Assembly (NCBI GenBank): GCA_000310025.1
Contig: FN649733.1
Coordinates: forward strand, 2,340,905-2,373,454
Length of the DNA: 32,550 bases
Direction of reading: 5' to 3'
Source of the DNA: Ectocarpus siliculosus
Taxonomy: Eukaryota > Sar > Phaeophyceae > Ectocarpales > Ectocarpaceae
In this document: positions 11,044-18,599 of the stretch, one piece after another
How the letters are laid out: every line of letters begins with the position of its first letter
Numbering within the stretch: position 1 is the first letter of the stretch
Notes under the pieces: model-generated
What the model was told of the DNA's origin: nothing
Database searches by the model: none
What the model saw: only the letters and a program-made list of their open reading frames with translations
Translations under genes and position numbers: made by a program

Positions 11044-12090
11044 TCACTCCTCGGGTTCCGTAAGGGCCTGAGACACGAACTTTGCTCCTTCACCCCCAGC
11101 CCTAACGTACACCATAAAAGCCGATGATTTCCACCTCCCGGCTCTCTGGATCTGGAATACCGACGCCCCCATACTTGCTAGGTGCGTGGCCCCCCCGATC
11201 CTCCCTGAATGCAACGCATATTTCTACGGGTCTCTACCCGCCACACTCACGAGTAACCTGAGGTGTCTCGATGCCTCCGCCCTCGAAATCACCTTCCACC
11301 TGTCTTGTGTTAACGATTGCATCAACGGCGCGTGACTCCCAAGCTCGGGGTGCAGATCTCACAGATCGAGTAACACCTTCAACGCTTCTCCCGATCTAGT
11401 GACGGTTGCTCCCAAACGTTTCTGATCTGCTTTTGACGCTCTGAACGTGACTTCTACTCGGCTAGCCTGCCTCCTGTCTACCCATGCAACCCTTACCGGA
11501 CCGCAAAAGAAACAAGAAACCCAGGTCTCCTCTAGTCAGGCAAAAATCTGAGTGCACGAGCCCCGAGTCGTCCGCCCAGATTTCTGAAGCTCGGCACATC
11601 AGCAGGTACGAGAGGGCAAGTCCACACCAGATCAACTTCCCTGATTCTCCCGAATGTTCGACCACGCTCTTTCCAGCCTCTAGCATGTCCCATGAAAGTG
11701 GATTCCTAATCTTAGGCTTCGTCTACGTATTGGCGTGGACCCTATCAATGGTCTTCAACGTGGCGAGGGTCTGGAAATGCGAAGTGGGCAACTCCCATCC
11801 TGCGTGCATCTTATGGAAGTACTTGATGGCTGACAGATACCCGCGAATAGTCTCACTCTGGTTCTTGTGACCGAAACACCGACAAGCCTTGAACACAGAC
11901 AGCTCACGCACCGCACTTTCCACCCCATCGCTCTCGCGGAGCCACGGGCCCGAACCCGCCCCTGCTCGAGCCTCCCTCCACGTGTTCCACATCCTTGGAT
12001 ACACCTTGTTGGTACCACTTCCCAACGACCCGAAGGTGAGTGCGTTGACCAACCGCTCCCCCTCGACGCTCGTGCCTCCCCGGCCATCCT
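11044..12090 (-). pseudogene. Tyrosine recombinase of the DIRS-like element (broken)
   Basis: The frame starting near 12,052 gives an N-terminal SAM-like region (ETIRGYLSAIKYFHKM). After one TAG (11,723-11,725) it continues to the first catalytic box, SYLLMCRASEIW, with Arg at 11,591-11,593. A frameshift between 11,460 and 11,280 leads to the second half: YALHSGRIGGATHLAS with His 11,209-11,211 and Arg 11,200-11,202, then AGRWKSSAFMVYVR with the nucleophile Tyr at 11,108-11,110, ending at TGA 11,044-11,046. The HSxRxGGAT and FMxYVR motifs are typical of DIRS-type recombinases, which integrate the circular cDNA. A TAG at 11,224-11,226 lies just before the HSGR box. All four catalytic residues named here are intact, but the gene cannot be translated through. 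Confidence 0.85.
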
Positions 12091-12390
12091 TTCCCTATGT
12101 TCCTGATATTCGATCACCGGGTTTACACAGCGTGAGGAATGCGCACATTTCGAGGTTCCTTTCTAAGGTACGACAAATTCATGCCGAACCCGGGGATAGC
12201 CCCAACTTGGCTTGAGGGGAGAACAGAAAACTTGGTCGTCCAAACCAACTCTACCTCCCCCGGCTATCCATTTCATCAAGGCGTCATGAAACAGTGAGTG
12301 TGATGCGTGTCTACCGCTGCAGCTTCTCGCTATCTCAATTCGTTTGATAATTCGTTGATCGACCAGAACGTAGAGCGGTGTCCAACTGCC

Positions 12391-14494
12391 CTACCTTCGA
12401 CCCCTCTGCCGTGTCAGATATTTCCTGTGCCTTGGACCATAATGTCCCATACCGAGTCGTCCAGACTTTCTTTTGGCAATTTCTTTTGGAGGATAATGCT
12501 GAGCAACGCTCGTCCCCCTTCCCCAATACCCTGCTGTGTCGACCCTGAGTCTTTCGCGATCTCGTTTTCTTCCCAACGTGAGATCCCGTCCGCGAGTGTT
12601 CTTTCGACCAGGGATGTGCTTGGCCACGTGGCACCAGCCGCAAGAAACTTCCATCCTACCCATGAGTCTCATTATGAGGCTAGCGCGCCTGTCACGCGAA
12701 CTCCCACACCTGTTAGTCCAACTGACGGCTGACACGTTGTCCCCACGCGTCAACACCTACTGCCCTTCTTCTACGGGTCTGTCTTTCAAGACCATTTGGA
12801 CTACCCACGCCGTCATGAACATGCCCGTTAGTTCTAACACATTGATCGTAATGTCTGACGTCTCCTTCACCTGCGCCTTGCGCTTGAGCTCCGCAGACAA
12901 CGATGGTTCGATCGTGTATCTCCAGAAAGTCTTAAGTTCGGGGCAGTAGCCGCCAATCGCTGTGAAGCTAGCGTCTGAGAGGTGGAGGCGTGATGGTGCT
13001 CGTTTTACGTGGAGTAGGAACGATGCGCTGAGGGACTCCCCTCGAAGGGCCAGGGGCTGGTTGGTTGAGGGCCCACTTCCAGAAGGCGATATCGCCGTGG
13101 AACTCTCTACCCAAGTCCACTAGACGTCGTGACCGTGTGTGTCGACTGGCTTGCGTATGCAGACCCGATAGGCGGAGCAGTTGCCACACAAAGTACCTAC
13201 CAGCCCTGATAACATAAGTGAGGTTACACAGTTTTCCTGCAATGCTGAAGACTTCTTGAATACTGGCCTTCTTCCTATCGTGGGGCCAATCTGCCTCTAG
13301 GATGTTCCGAATCGCGCTTACACAATCGGGTGTAGTTGCAATTCTGCCATCGTGCGTGTCTATGGTGTACCCCAGGGCCTCTATGACCGTGTCCCAGTCA
13401 GTGCTCTTTTTCGGGGCGAGAATGGGGGTTTCTCCAACTTCTCCCTTGCCAAACAGTCTGACATGGTCTGAAGCTAGCGAGGCGGAAGCAATGAGTGCCG
13501 ATTCGTCAGTGGGGTCATGCTGGACCTTCGTGAGCAAGATATCGCCAACGTAGACCCTGGCCAAGAAATCGTCCGCGGGTCCCCCGCCTCTATGCGGTTG
13601 TACGCCTGCCGACGATGGTATTGGGGTTGGGGTGCCTTTTTCCCAGGGGGGATATTTTGACGTGAGATATCATTGCGATTCCTTCTGGTAGTAGTCGGGC
13701 GTTTGCGAGGGACGTGTTGCGGTGCGAGTGCTCTGCAGCGGAGGATAAAACACCCCACAATTCTGGTGACGCTGCCCAGCCAAATGTCAGCCGTAGATCC
13801 GCTACTAGCACGTCTCCTATCACGTAGCAAAACTTGTGAGCATGATCTGGTGATATCCTAACATTTCTGAACGCTGAGGTTACATCAGTCTTGGCTGCGA
13901 GGATTCTCTTGTCGGGCCATCTTACTCGTAGGCCAGTGAGCTCGAGGAAAGGCAACGTGGTACTCCAGACATGATGGTATCTTTGTTGAGCCCACCTTTT
14001 GACCCCTTGCTTGTGCTTGGGCCAAAAGAGAAGTCGTTGATGATCCTCACTTTTTTCCCTGGGACCGCTCCCAACGGAGCTACTCTAGTCCCACGTACGT
14101 CCGATGCGTTCGCCTCTCTCAGGACGATACACCTGTTACGCTTGACATCGTCGCATAGTTTTTCCCAAACTTGTGTTTGGTGATCGTCTACGCTACGGTG
14201 GTTGCCGTATGCCAAGGCCTTCTTGAGGTTTTTCTGCGAGACTAGAGTGGGGGCAGGGGCTCCTTCACCGACTATCTCAATGAGGTCATCGATACCCGGG
14301 AAACCCTTCTCCTCTCCGAAATACTTCTTGACGTCGCTCACGTCCAACGGCGGTGACACCAAAGTGCCGCCGATTCCCCTCGCGACGTCTCCCAGCCTTC
14401 CATCGTGGAGCTTTACCAAATCACTATCAATGTCCGCCATCTTCCGAATGATGCATTGTTTCTCGTCTCGTGAGTGTAGGCTTGACGCGAGCAT
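12391..14494 (-). pseudogene. Reverse transcriptase-RNase H of the DIRS-like element (broken)
   Basis: The order is that of a YR-retrotransposon Pol. The RT N-terminal part runs 14,494 to about 13,960 (VRIINDFSF). After a frameshift near 13,955-13,965 comes RT motif A (AAKTDVTSAFRNVRISPD) and FGWAASPELWGV. A second shift near 13,640 leads to DDFLARVYVGDILL; the usual YxDD catalytic box reads YVGD, with Gly at 13,544-13,546, so activity should be lost. The thumb/connection continues to WKWALNQ, then a third shift near 13,060 leads to RNase H: HLSDASFTAIGGYCPE, INVLELTG, an in-frame TAG at 12,757-12,759, RGDNVSAVSW and AKHIPGRKN. The Asp, Glu and Asp positions of RNase H are visible. RNase H is followed by the recombinase on the same strand. 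Confidence 0.85.
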
Positions 14495-14578
14495 GCTTCT
14501 CTGTACCTCGAGTCTATCGGTCAGAGTTTTTGAAATTTTCGAAAATGTTGTCTTTTTTGGACTCTCTAGGGCCGAAGG

Positions 14579-15535
14579 TTATTTCCCCGCCCCAAAGTGA
14601 CAAGTCGCTGAATTCGACCCGCAACCCTGTCGCATTACCTTTGTGGTGTCAGCGGCCCTAGCAGTGTCCGCCGCTAGTACCCTACGTGCCAACAGCAGTG
14701 CTTCCCCCGGGGGCGGACACCCCGGGGGAGCTTTCGACACGGTCATGGTGTCCGCCAATTCCGTGTCGTTCCCACGAATGGTGTCCGCCAATCGGGGCTG
14801 TGTGACTGACAAACTCTTACGCAGGGTGTCCGCCCTGTGTATGTCCTTCTGCACACTACTGGTGTCCGCCAGTATTTTTTGTTTACCGACAACGCTCGCG
14901 GCGTCCACCGCTTGCGTGCCGCGGGGCCACTTATATTCGCCCGGGGTGTCCTTCCCCGAGGCGACTGCATTGCGTTGTTCAGCACGTGTGGTGTTCGCCA
15001 CAATCTTCGTGGTTTACAAGGCAGAGCAGTAATTGATCCCGCTATTGGTGTCCACCAATAGGTTTTCCGTTAGTGTGTTTTTCGCGGGAACGGTTTCCAC
15101 CGTTTGCGGGAGTGAAGGTAATGCATGTTCACACCGGGTGTCCGCCCGGTGTGTGTCAATATTCGCATAATTGGTGTCCGCCAAAAGTTGTGACTTATCT
15201 ATCACCAGTGCGGTGTCCTCCGCTTGTGTGTTGTTTGACCCGTAATTAGCGCCGAGGGTGTCCGCCCCCGTAGCTACTGTTTTTGACGTTTTGGTGTGAG
15301 TGGTGTCCGCCACTGTGCAGGGTGAAAACGAATCCAAACAGTGAACAGTATGGGAAATTACAGGTTCGCAACTCATGCTCCACCATAAAACACAGCGGGT
15401 GCCATCGACCCGGGAAGGGCAACTCCCACACTCGCTACTGTCCTTCTGCTGTCCGCAAAGGCGTTTGCTCCCGTGCCAAGCTCGCCACCCCCCCTTGTCG
15501 GCCCCACCTCGTGGAAGTGGGGCCCGCACCGTCAC
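14579..15535 (-). pseudogene. N-terminal (Gag-like) frame of the DIRS-like element with Ala-Asp-Thr repeats
   Basis: One minus-strand frame runs from 15,535 to 14,579 with a single TAA at 15,014-15,016 and ends at TAA 14,579-14,581. Beyond that TAA the same frame continues without another stop into the RT ORF that starts at Met 14,494. The whole 1.5-kb stretch therefore looks like one former polyprotein frame with two point stops. The protein is built of a spaced peptide, usually [LRV]-A-D-T, recurring most often every 15 residues (LADT, RADT, GADT, VADT, with variants ANT, KDT, VDA, VDT, VET, EDT). I recognise no capsid or zinc-knuckle motif, so 'Gag-like' rests on position only. Each A-D-T is encoded by the loop of a small DNA palindrome (see the hairpin array). 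Confidence 0.6.
14658..15314. repeat. Array of ~16 in-frame palindromic hairpins with covarying stems
   Basis: Fifteen units share the plus-strand hexaloop TGTCCG or a one- to two-base variant, closed by GG/CC. Loop starts are at 14665, 14749, 14782, 14827, 14863, 14902, 14947, 14992, 15049, 15094, 15139, 15175, 15214, 15259 and 15304. A further copy (loop 14714-14719) has the loop reversed. Outer stems differ but remain complementary: CTAGC/GCTAG (14658-14677), TACTGG/CCAGTA (14857-14874), CTATTGG/CCAATAG (15042-15061), CACACCGGG/CCCGGTGTG (15130-15153), AGTGG/CCACT (15299-15314). The unit at 14735-14768 has an 8-bp outer stem, CGACACGG/CCGTGTCG, around an internal loop. Same-orientation loop spacings are all multiples of three. 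Read as minus-strand RNA, the loops would be CGGACA. A decayed extra unit is at 14647. Confidence 0.85.
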
Positions 15536-15730
15536 GGATTGGTACCGCCACGGCCTCCTCCCGCGCTCCCTCCACCTCCTCCTCCTCCTCCAGCTGCTCC
15601 TCCTCCCTGGCCGCCTCCATGGCTGTACTTGGCGACTGGTGCTTGTGTCGCTCTCGGGGCAGGGGGGGCACGAACGGGCGGAGCGGGTGGAGGGGGGGGG
15701 GGGGAGGAACAGCAGGCAAGAGTGTAGGCT
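15536..15730. repeat. Low-complexity purine/pyrimidine tract
   Basis: CTCC/CCTCCT runs around 15,555-15,615 and a G-run near 15,690-15,705 dominate. On the minus strand they give a Glu-rich peptide (EEEQLEEEEEVEG) in a frame different from the hairpin-array ORF. This could be the shifted upstream part of the retrotransposon's first protein or only simple sequence; I cannot decide. Confidence 0.5.
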
Positions 15731-16082
15731 CAGCCTTGATAGACGCGTCTATCTATTCGTCTTACTCCGTTTCCCACAGAGAGGTCCGTCTAAGCCTCGG
15801 TATGACAGCTTAGCACGTCTTGCAGTCGACTTAGAGGATGGGAGATCTTCAGATACGGCGTCTGAGCAGCTATTTCCGAGGTGACACGACATGAACACGC
15901 ACACAAGACACGTCCTCTCCGTAGAACTAGTTATCCTGCCCCTCAGGCCCATAATTTCATATTTTTCGGGTCGGACGGGTATCTTCTTGAATATTTTCAA
16001 AATTGATCACAATCTGGCGGCCCCCCTAGCCTCGCACACACGCACGCACACGCCCGCCACCTCGGGTCACAACCACAACGCC

Positions 16083-16152
16083 ACACACACAATGGCACCA
16101 CCGGCACCACCAGCACCAGCACCAGCACCACCAGCACCAGCAGGTGCTGCTG
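16083..16152. repeat. GCACCA/CCAGCA simple repeat
   Basis: Consists mainly of ACCACC, GCACCA and CAGCACCAG words, encoding Pro/Ala on the plus strand and Trp/Cys on the minus strand. No gene is evident around it. Confidence 0.7.
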
Positions 16153-16299
16153 TCAGCGCACCCGTTTCCACAAACTATCAGCCAGGACAACACCGTCGTG
16201 GCCCAGGCCAACGACGCCATGGTCGTATGTGCTTTTCCGTCGTTGACTCAAAAATCGCCCGCAGTTGGTTGTTGATTATTGTAAGAGTAATTATTTACT

Positions 16300-16530
16300 G
16301 GTTGATTCGTGTTTCCGGCTTGAGTAGAGCGATGGATGTCGTGTTGACGTTTGAGTCCGGATCGAACAACAGGCTTGAGCAAGTGTTCGCCAACAGTTTG
16401 TACGAATTGTGTAGTAAATGTTCTCGGATATTCGCTGGTTGATTCGTGTTTCCGGTTTGCGTAGAGCGATGGATGTCGTGTTAAGGTTTTGAGTCCGGAT
16501 CGAATAACAGGCTTGAGCAAGTTGCTCGCC
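16300..16530. repeat. ~92-bp direct repeat, two copies
   Basis: Copy 1 (about 16,300-16,391) and copy 2 (about 16,436-16,528) share GGTTGATTCGTGTTTCCGG, GTAGAGCGATGGATGTCGTG, GAGTCCGGATCGAA, AACAGGCTTGAGCAAG and CTCGCC/TTCGCC in order, with few substitutions and short indels. The second copy abuts the target site of the hAT-like element. They may be part of the retrotransposon's non-coding region, since such elements carry repeated termini, but this is a guess. Confidence 0.7.
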
Positions 16531-16549
16531 CGCAAGTTTCCCTTATTTT

Positions 16550-17153
16550 TAGGCCTGTGCTCGGTAGGTGATTTTTTTTTCTTTTTTTCGGTGATTTTTT
16601 CCGATTGCCAAAAAGAAAATCGGTGATTATTCTAGGTGCACTGGATATTTTTTCGGGGAAAATCGGCGACAAAAATAAGAAAAGGGTGAGAGCCAAGAAA
16701 GATTTTTCGGTGCTTTTCGGTGATAATTTGAAGGGTAGACTGCCGAAAACGTTCTTCGGCGATGTTCAGCGATGTCTAGGAAGTACTCCACATGAAAACG
16801 TTAAAACGAACTCTGGTGTTCTTTTTTTACGTATACCACAAGTGTGTCCGTACTGTGTACCGTGTGTGGGGGGGGTGTCTGCAGCGCGGTGCTTGGGTTG
16901 TGTTCGCTGTGTGCTGTGTGCTGTTGGCTCTGCTGCTGTGCTGCTGCGCTTGAGGGGGGTATCTGATGGGATTTGCGGGGTACGGCCTGTATACATGGAG
17001 CCCCCTAAAAAAAACGGTAAAAATCAGTGAGGCGCCTCCCGTTTTCGGTGATCGGCCACTATTTTTTCGGTGATTCAAATTCCTCACTTTTTTCGGTCAA
17101 GTTTTCAAAATTCGGTGCTTTTCGGTGATCACCTACTACCGAGCACAGGCCTA
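16550..17153. mobile_element. Non-autonomous hAT-like MITE, 604 bp
   Basis: The left terminus TAGGCCTGTGCTCGGTAGGT (from 16,550) is repeated inverted at the right end (17,128-17,153), which carries a 3-base insertion (TAC). Identical 8-bp sequences CTTATTTT flank it directly (16,542-16,549 and 17,154-17,161). An 8-bp TSD with a TAGG start fits the hAT superfamily. Near both ends the word TTCGGTGAT or TTCGGTGCT recurs at least eight times (around 16,582, 16,620, 16,708, 16,717, 17,044, 17,068, 17,112, 17,121), as expected of subterminal transposase-binding repeats. The 141-codon open frame inside (16,605-17,030) has no transposase motif and is probably chance. The exact TSD suggests a fairly recent insertion. 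Confidence 0.85.
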
Positions 17154-17572
17154 CTTATTTTCCGTATTCCATGTTGTCTGGTGGCCCGATTAGAAGAGAG
17201 AAAAGCGTCTCCGTACAACCTGTCCGTGATTTCTTGCATGAAAATAGTACCGTGCAACAGCAGTCCATTGGTGCACACGCATATCATGTACCTGGTACCA
17301 TGGTGGTAGCTGATATCATGCACGGAAGGCCTTGCGAACCTGCTCATCTGCGCATACTACACTGCTGTACCACTCTTCGGGCCACTCTGTAAAAGGCAAC
17401 CTGTAGGTACACAACAGTCGTGTGCAATACACCTCGAACAACTCTCTATCGAACACCTCCAACATGTCGTGAAACTCGACCCCTTCATCATGTGTACAGG
17501 TTGTGAGAGCGGTCTCAACCTACTTAAATGAACCATCGATGACTATGCATACGTCATCTAGACAACCCATAG

Positions 17573-17655
17573 ACGCACTTAGACGAAACTTAGATGTGTT
17601 AAGACGAAACTTAGATGTGTTAAGACGAAACTTAGATGTGTTAAGACGAATCCTA
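17573..17655. repeat. 21-bp tandem repeat, three full copies
   Basis: AGACGAAACTTAGATGTGTTA is repeated at 17,581, 17,602 and 17,623, with a partial copy from 17,644 and degenerate TTAGACGC words on both sides (17,575 and around 17,665-17,690). The three full copies are identical, pointing to recent slippage. Confidence 0.9.
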
Positions 17656-17805
17656 TATTTCTAAGACGCCGGATAGACACACTTAGACGCGGAATAGGCA
17701 TTAAGATGATCCAAAATTTTTTCGCCTGCGGCGGGCTTAATCCCGCTACGCGCGATATTCTCAGTCTGACTTAAGCCGCGCTGCGCGCGTCTATAAAGGC
17801 TGCCC

Positions 17806-18583
17806 CTACAAGAGTGCCGGGTGCCGCTGGGTGTGCCCCTTCTCGCACCGCGGGCGTGTGCAGGTAGTGCCCGACCACGTGTAGAAGCACTCGTTGTCGG
17901 GAGTGTTCCAGGCGGCGACGGTCTGTGCAAACGCGTTGGCGGCTGCCGTGGAAGCGTATGGGACTGGGGCAGCGGGGGTGCGGGCAGGTTGACCCTGTGA
18001 AGTAGCCTTGCGCTTGGTGCTCGCGGCGGCCGTTTTTGGCTGCTGCTGACGGGCTAGACCCCCCTGCAGGAGACCCACCATCGAAGAAGACGTACCCTCC
18101 GCAATCAGGATCAACGTCCGTGAGAACTGCGGGACTTGGATCGCCCCCACCGTATTGGGGGGTGGAGGGGAGAGGGTGTTGCGCTGACGGAGCGCCCTAG
18201 CTTCGGTGGTCAGACGACTGACGAAATCGGCCCAATCGAGGTTGGCGTCTTGCTTGAACCTGGCGATGACGTCGGCCTCGCGGCCCTTGTACTCAGCGCA
18301 GTGGCGGGACGAGTAACGGCGAGCTTTTGGTATCCCTGGGGCGCGGCCGACGAGGACTGGTGGTAGTGCTGGAGATCCTGCTGCTGCAGCTGCTGCTGCT
18401 GCGCCTGACCTGCTGCTGCTGCTGCTGCTGCCTGTTTTGGGCGTCCCCGCCACCGGCGGCCGAGCTTGGAGGACTGCCGTCCGCCGACTTGCCTTGACTG
18501 GCCGCCGCGGCGCCCGCGACGCCCGCGGCGCTGTTCGTGCTCGCCGGTTGCCCATCATTGCCGTCCGTCCCAAAATCGATCAA
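17806..18583 (-). CDS. Gag-like low-complexity protein with C-terminal Cys/His motif (possibly degenerate)
   Basis: The open frame from 18,573 to 17,806 encodes about 255 residues. The first third is Ala/Ser/Arg low complexity over a CAG/CTG repeat (18,365-18,432). In the alternative frame (18,583-18,293) the same repeat encodes polyglutamine, so the true N-terminus may switch frame there. The middle contains an acidic/aromatic segment (ADVIARFKQDANLDWADFV). The C-terminus reads CFYTWSGTTC-TRPRC-EKGH, a C-x8-C-x4-C-x3-H arrangement resembling zinc-binding motifs in Gag proteins of YR retrotransposons and CCCH fingers. It lies on the same strand as, and upstream of, the DIRS-like element, so it may be that element's Gag displaced by insertions, or an unrelated retroelement fragment. 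I do not recognise a specific family. Confidence 0.45.
18365..18432. repeat. CTG/CAG trinucleotide repeat
   Basis: Imperfect runs of CTG interrupted by CAG, CGC and ACC. On the minus strand they encode Gln, Ser or Ala according to frame, within the Gag-like ORF. Confidence 0.85.
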
Positions 18584-18599
18584 ATCCTAGGCGGCACCC

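Larger units (their letters stand above)
11044..15535 (-). mobile_element. Decayed DIRS-like (tyrosine recombinase) retrotransposon, coding span
   Basis: Reading the minus strand, a Gag/N-terminal frame, a reverse transcriptase, an RNase H and a tyrosine recombinase follow each other over 4.5 kb. RT with a tyrosine recombinase and no DDE integrase defines the DIRS/Ngaro/PAT order of YR retrotransposons. At least four frameshifts and several in-frame stops show it is dead. Coordinates give only the coding span: I did not find the split or inverted terminal repeats such elements carry, so the true ends are open. The region upstream (15.5-18.6 kb) may include more of it, interrupted by the hAT-like insertion at 16,550-17,153. 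Confidence 0.8.

Noticed and set aside
12307-12949. Plus-strand ORFs over the retrotransposon
   Set aside because: The minus strand carries RNase H motifs (SDAS, LELTG, RGDN, HIPG) at these positions, so the plus frames are shadows.
14658-15314. CRISPR-like array
   Set aside because: The palindromic units are spaced regularly, but the constant part is only about ten bases, the stems vary, spacings keep a reading frame, and the host is eukaryotic.
16605-17030. 141-codon ORF as a transposase
   Set aside because: It lies inside a 604-bp MITE, has no RNase-H-like motifs, and its termini are the subterminal repeat words.
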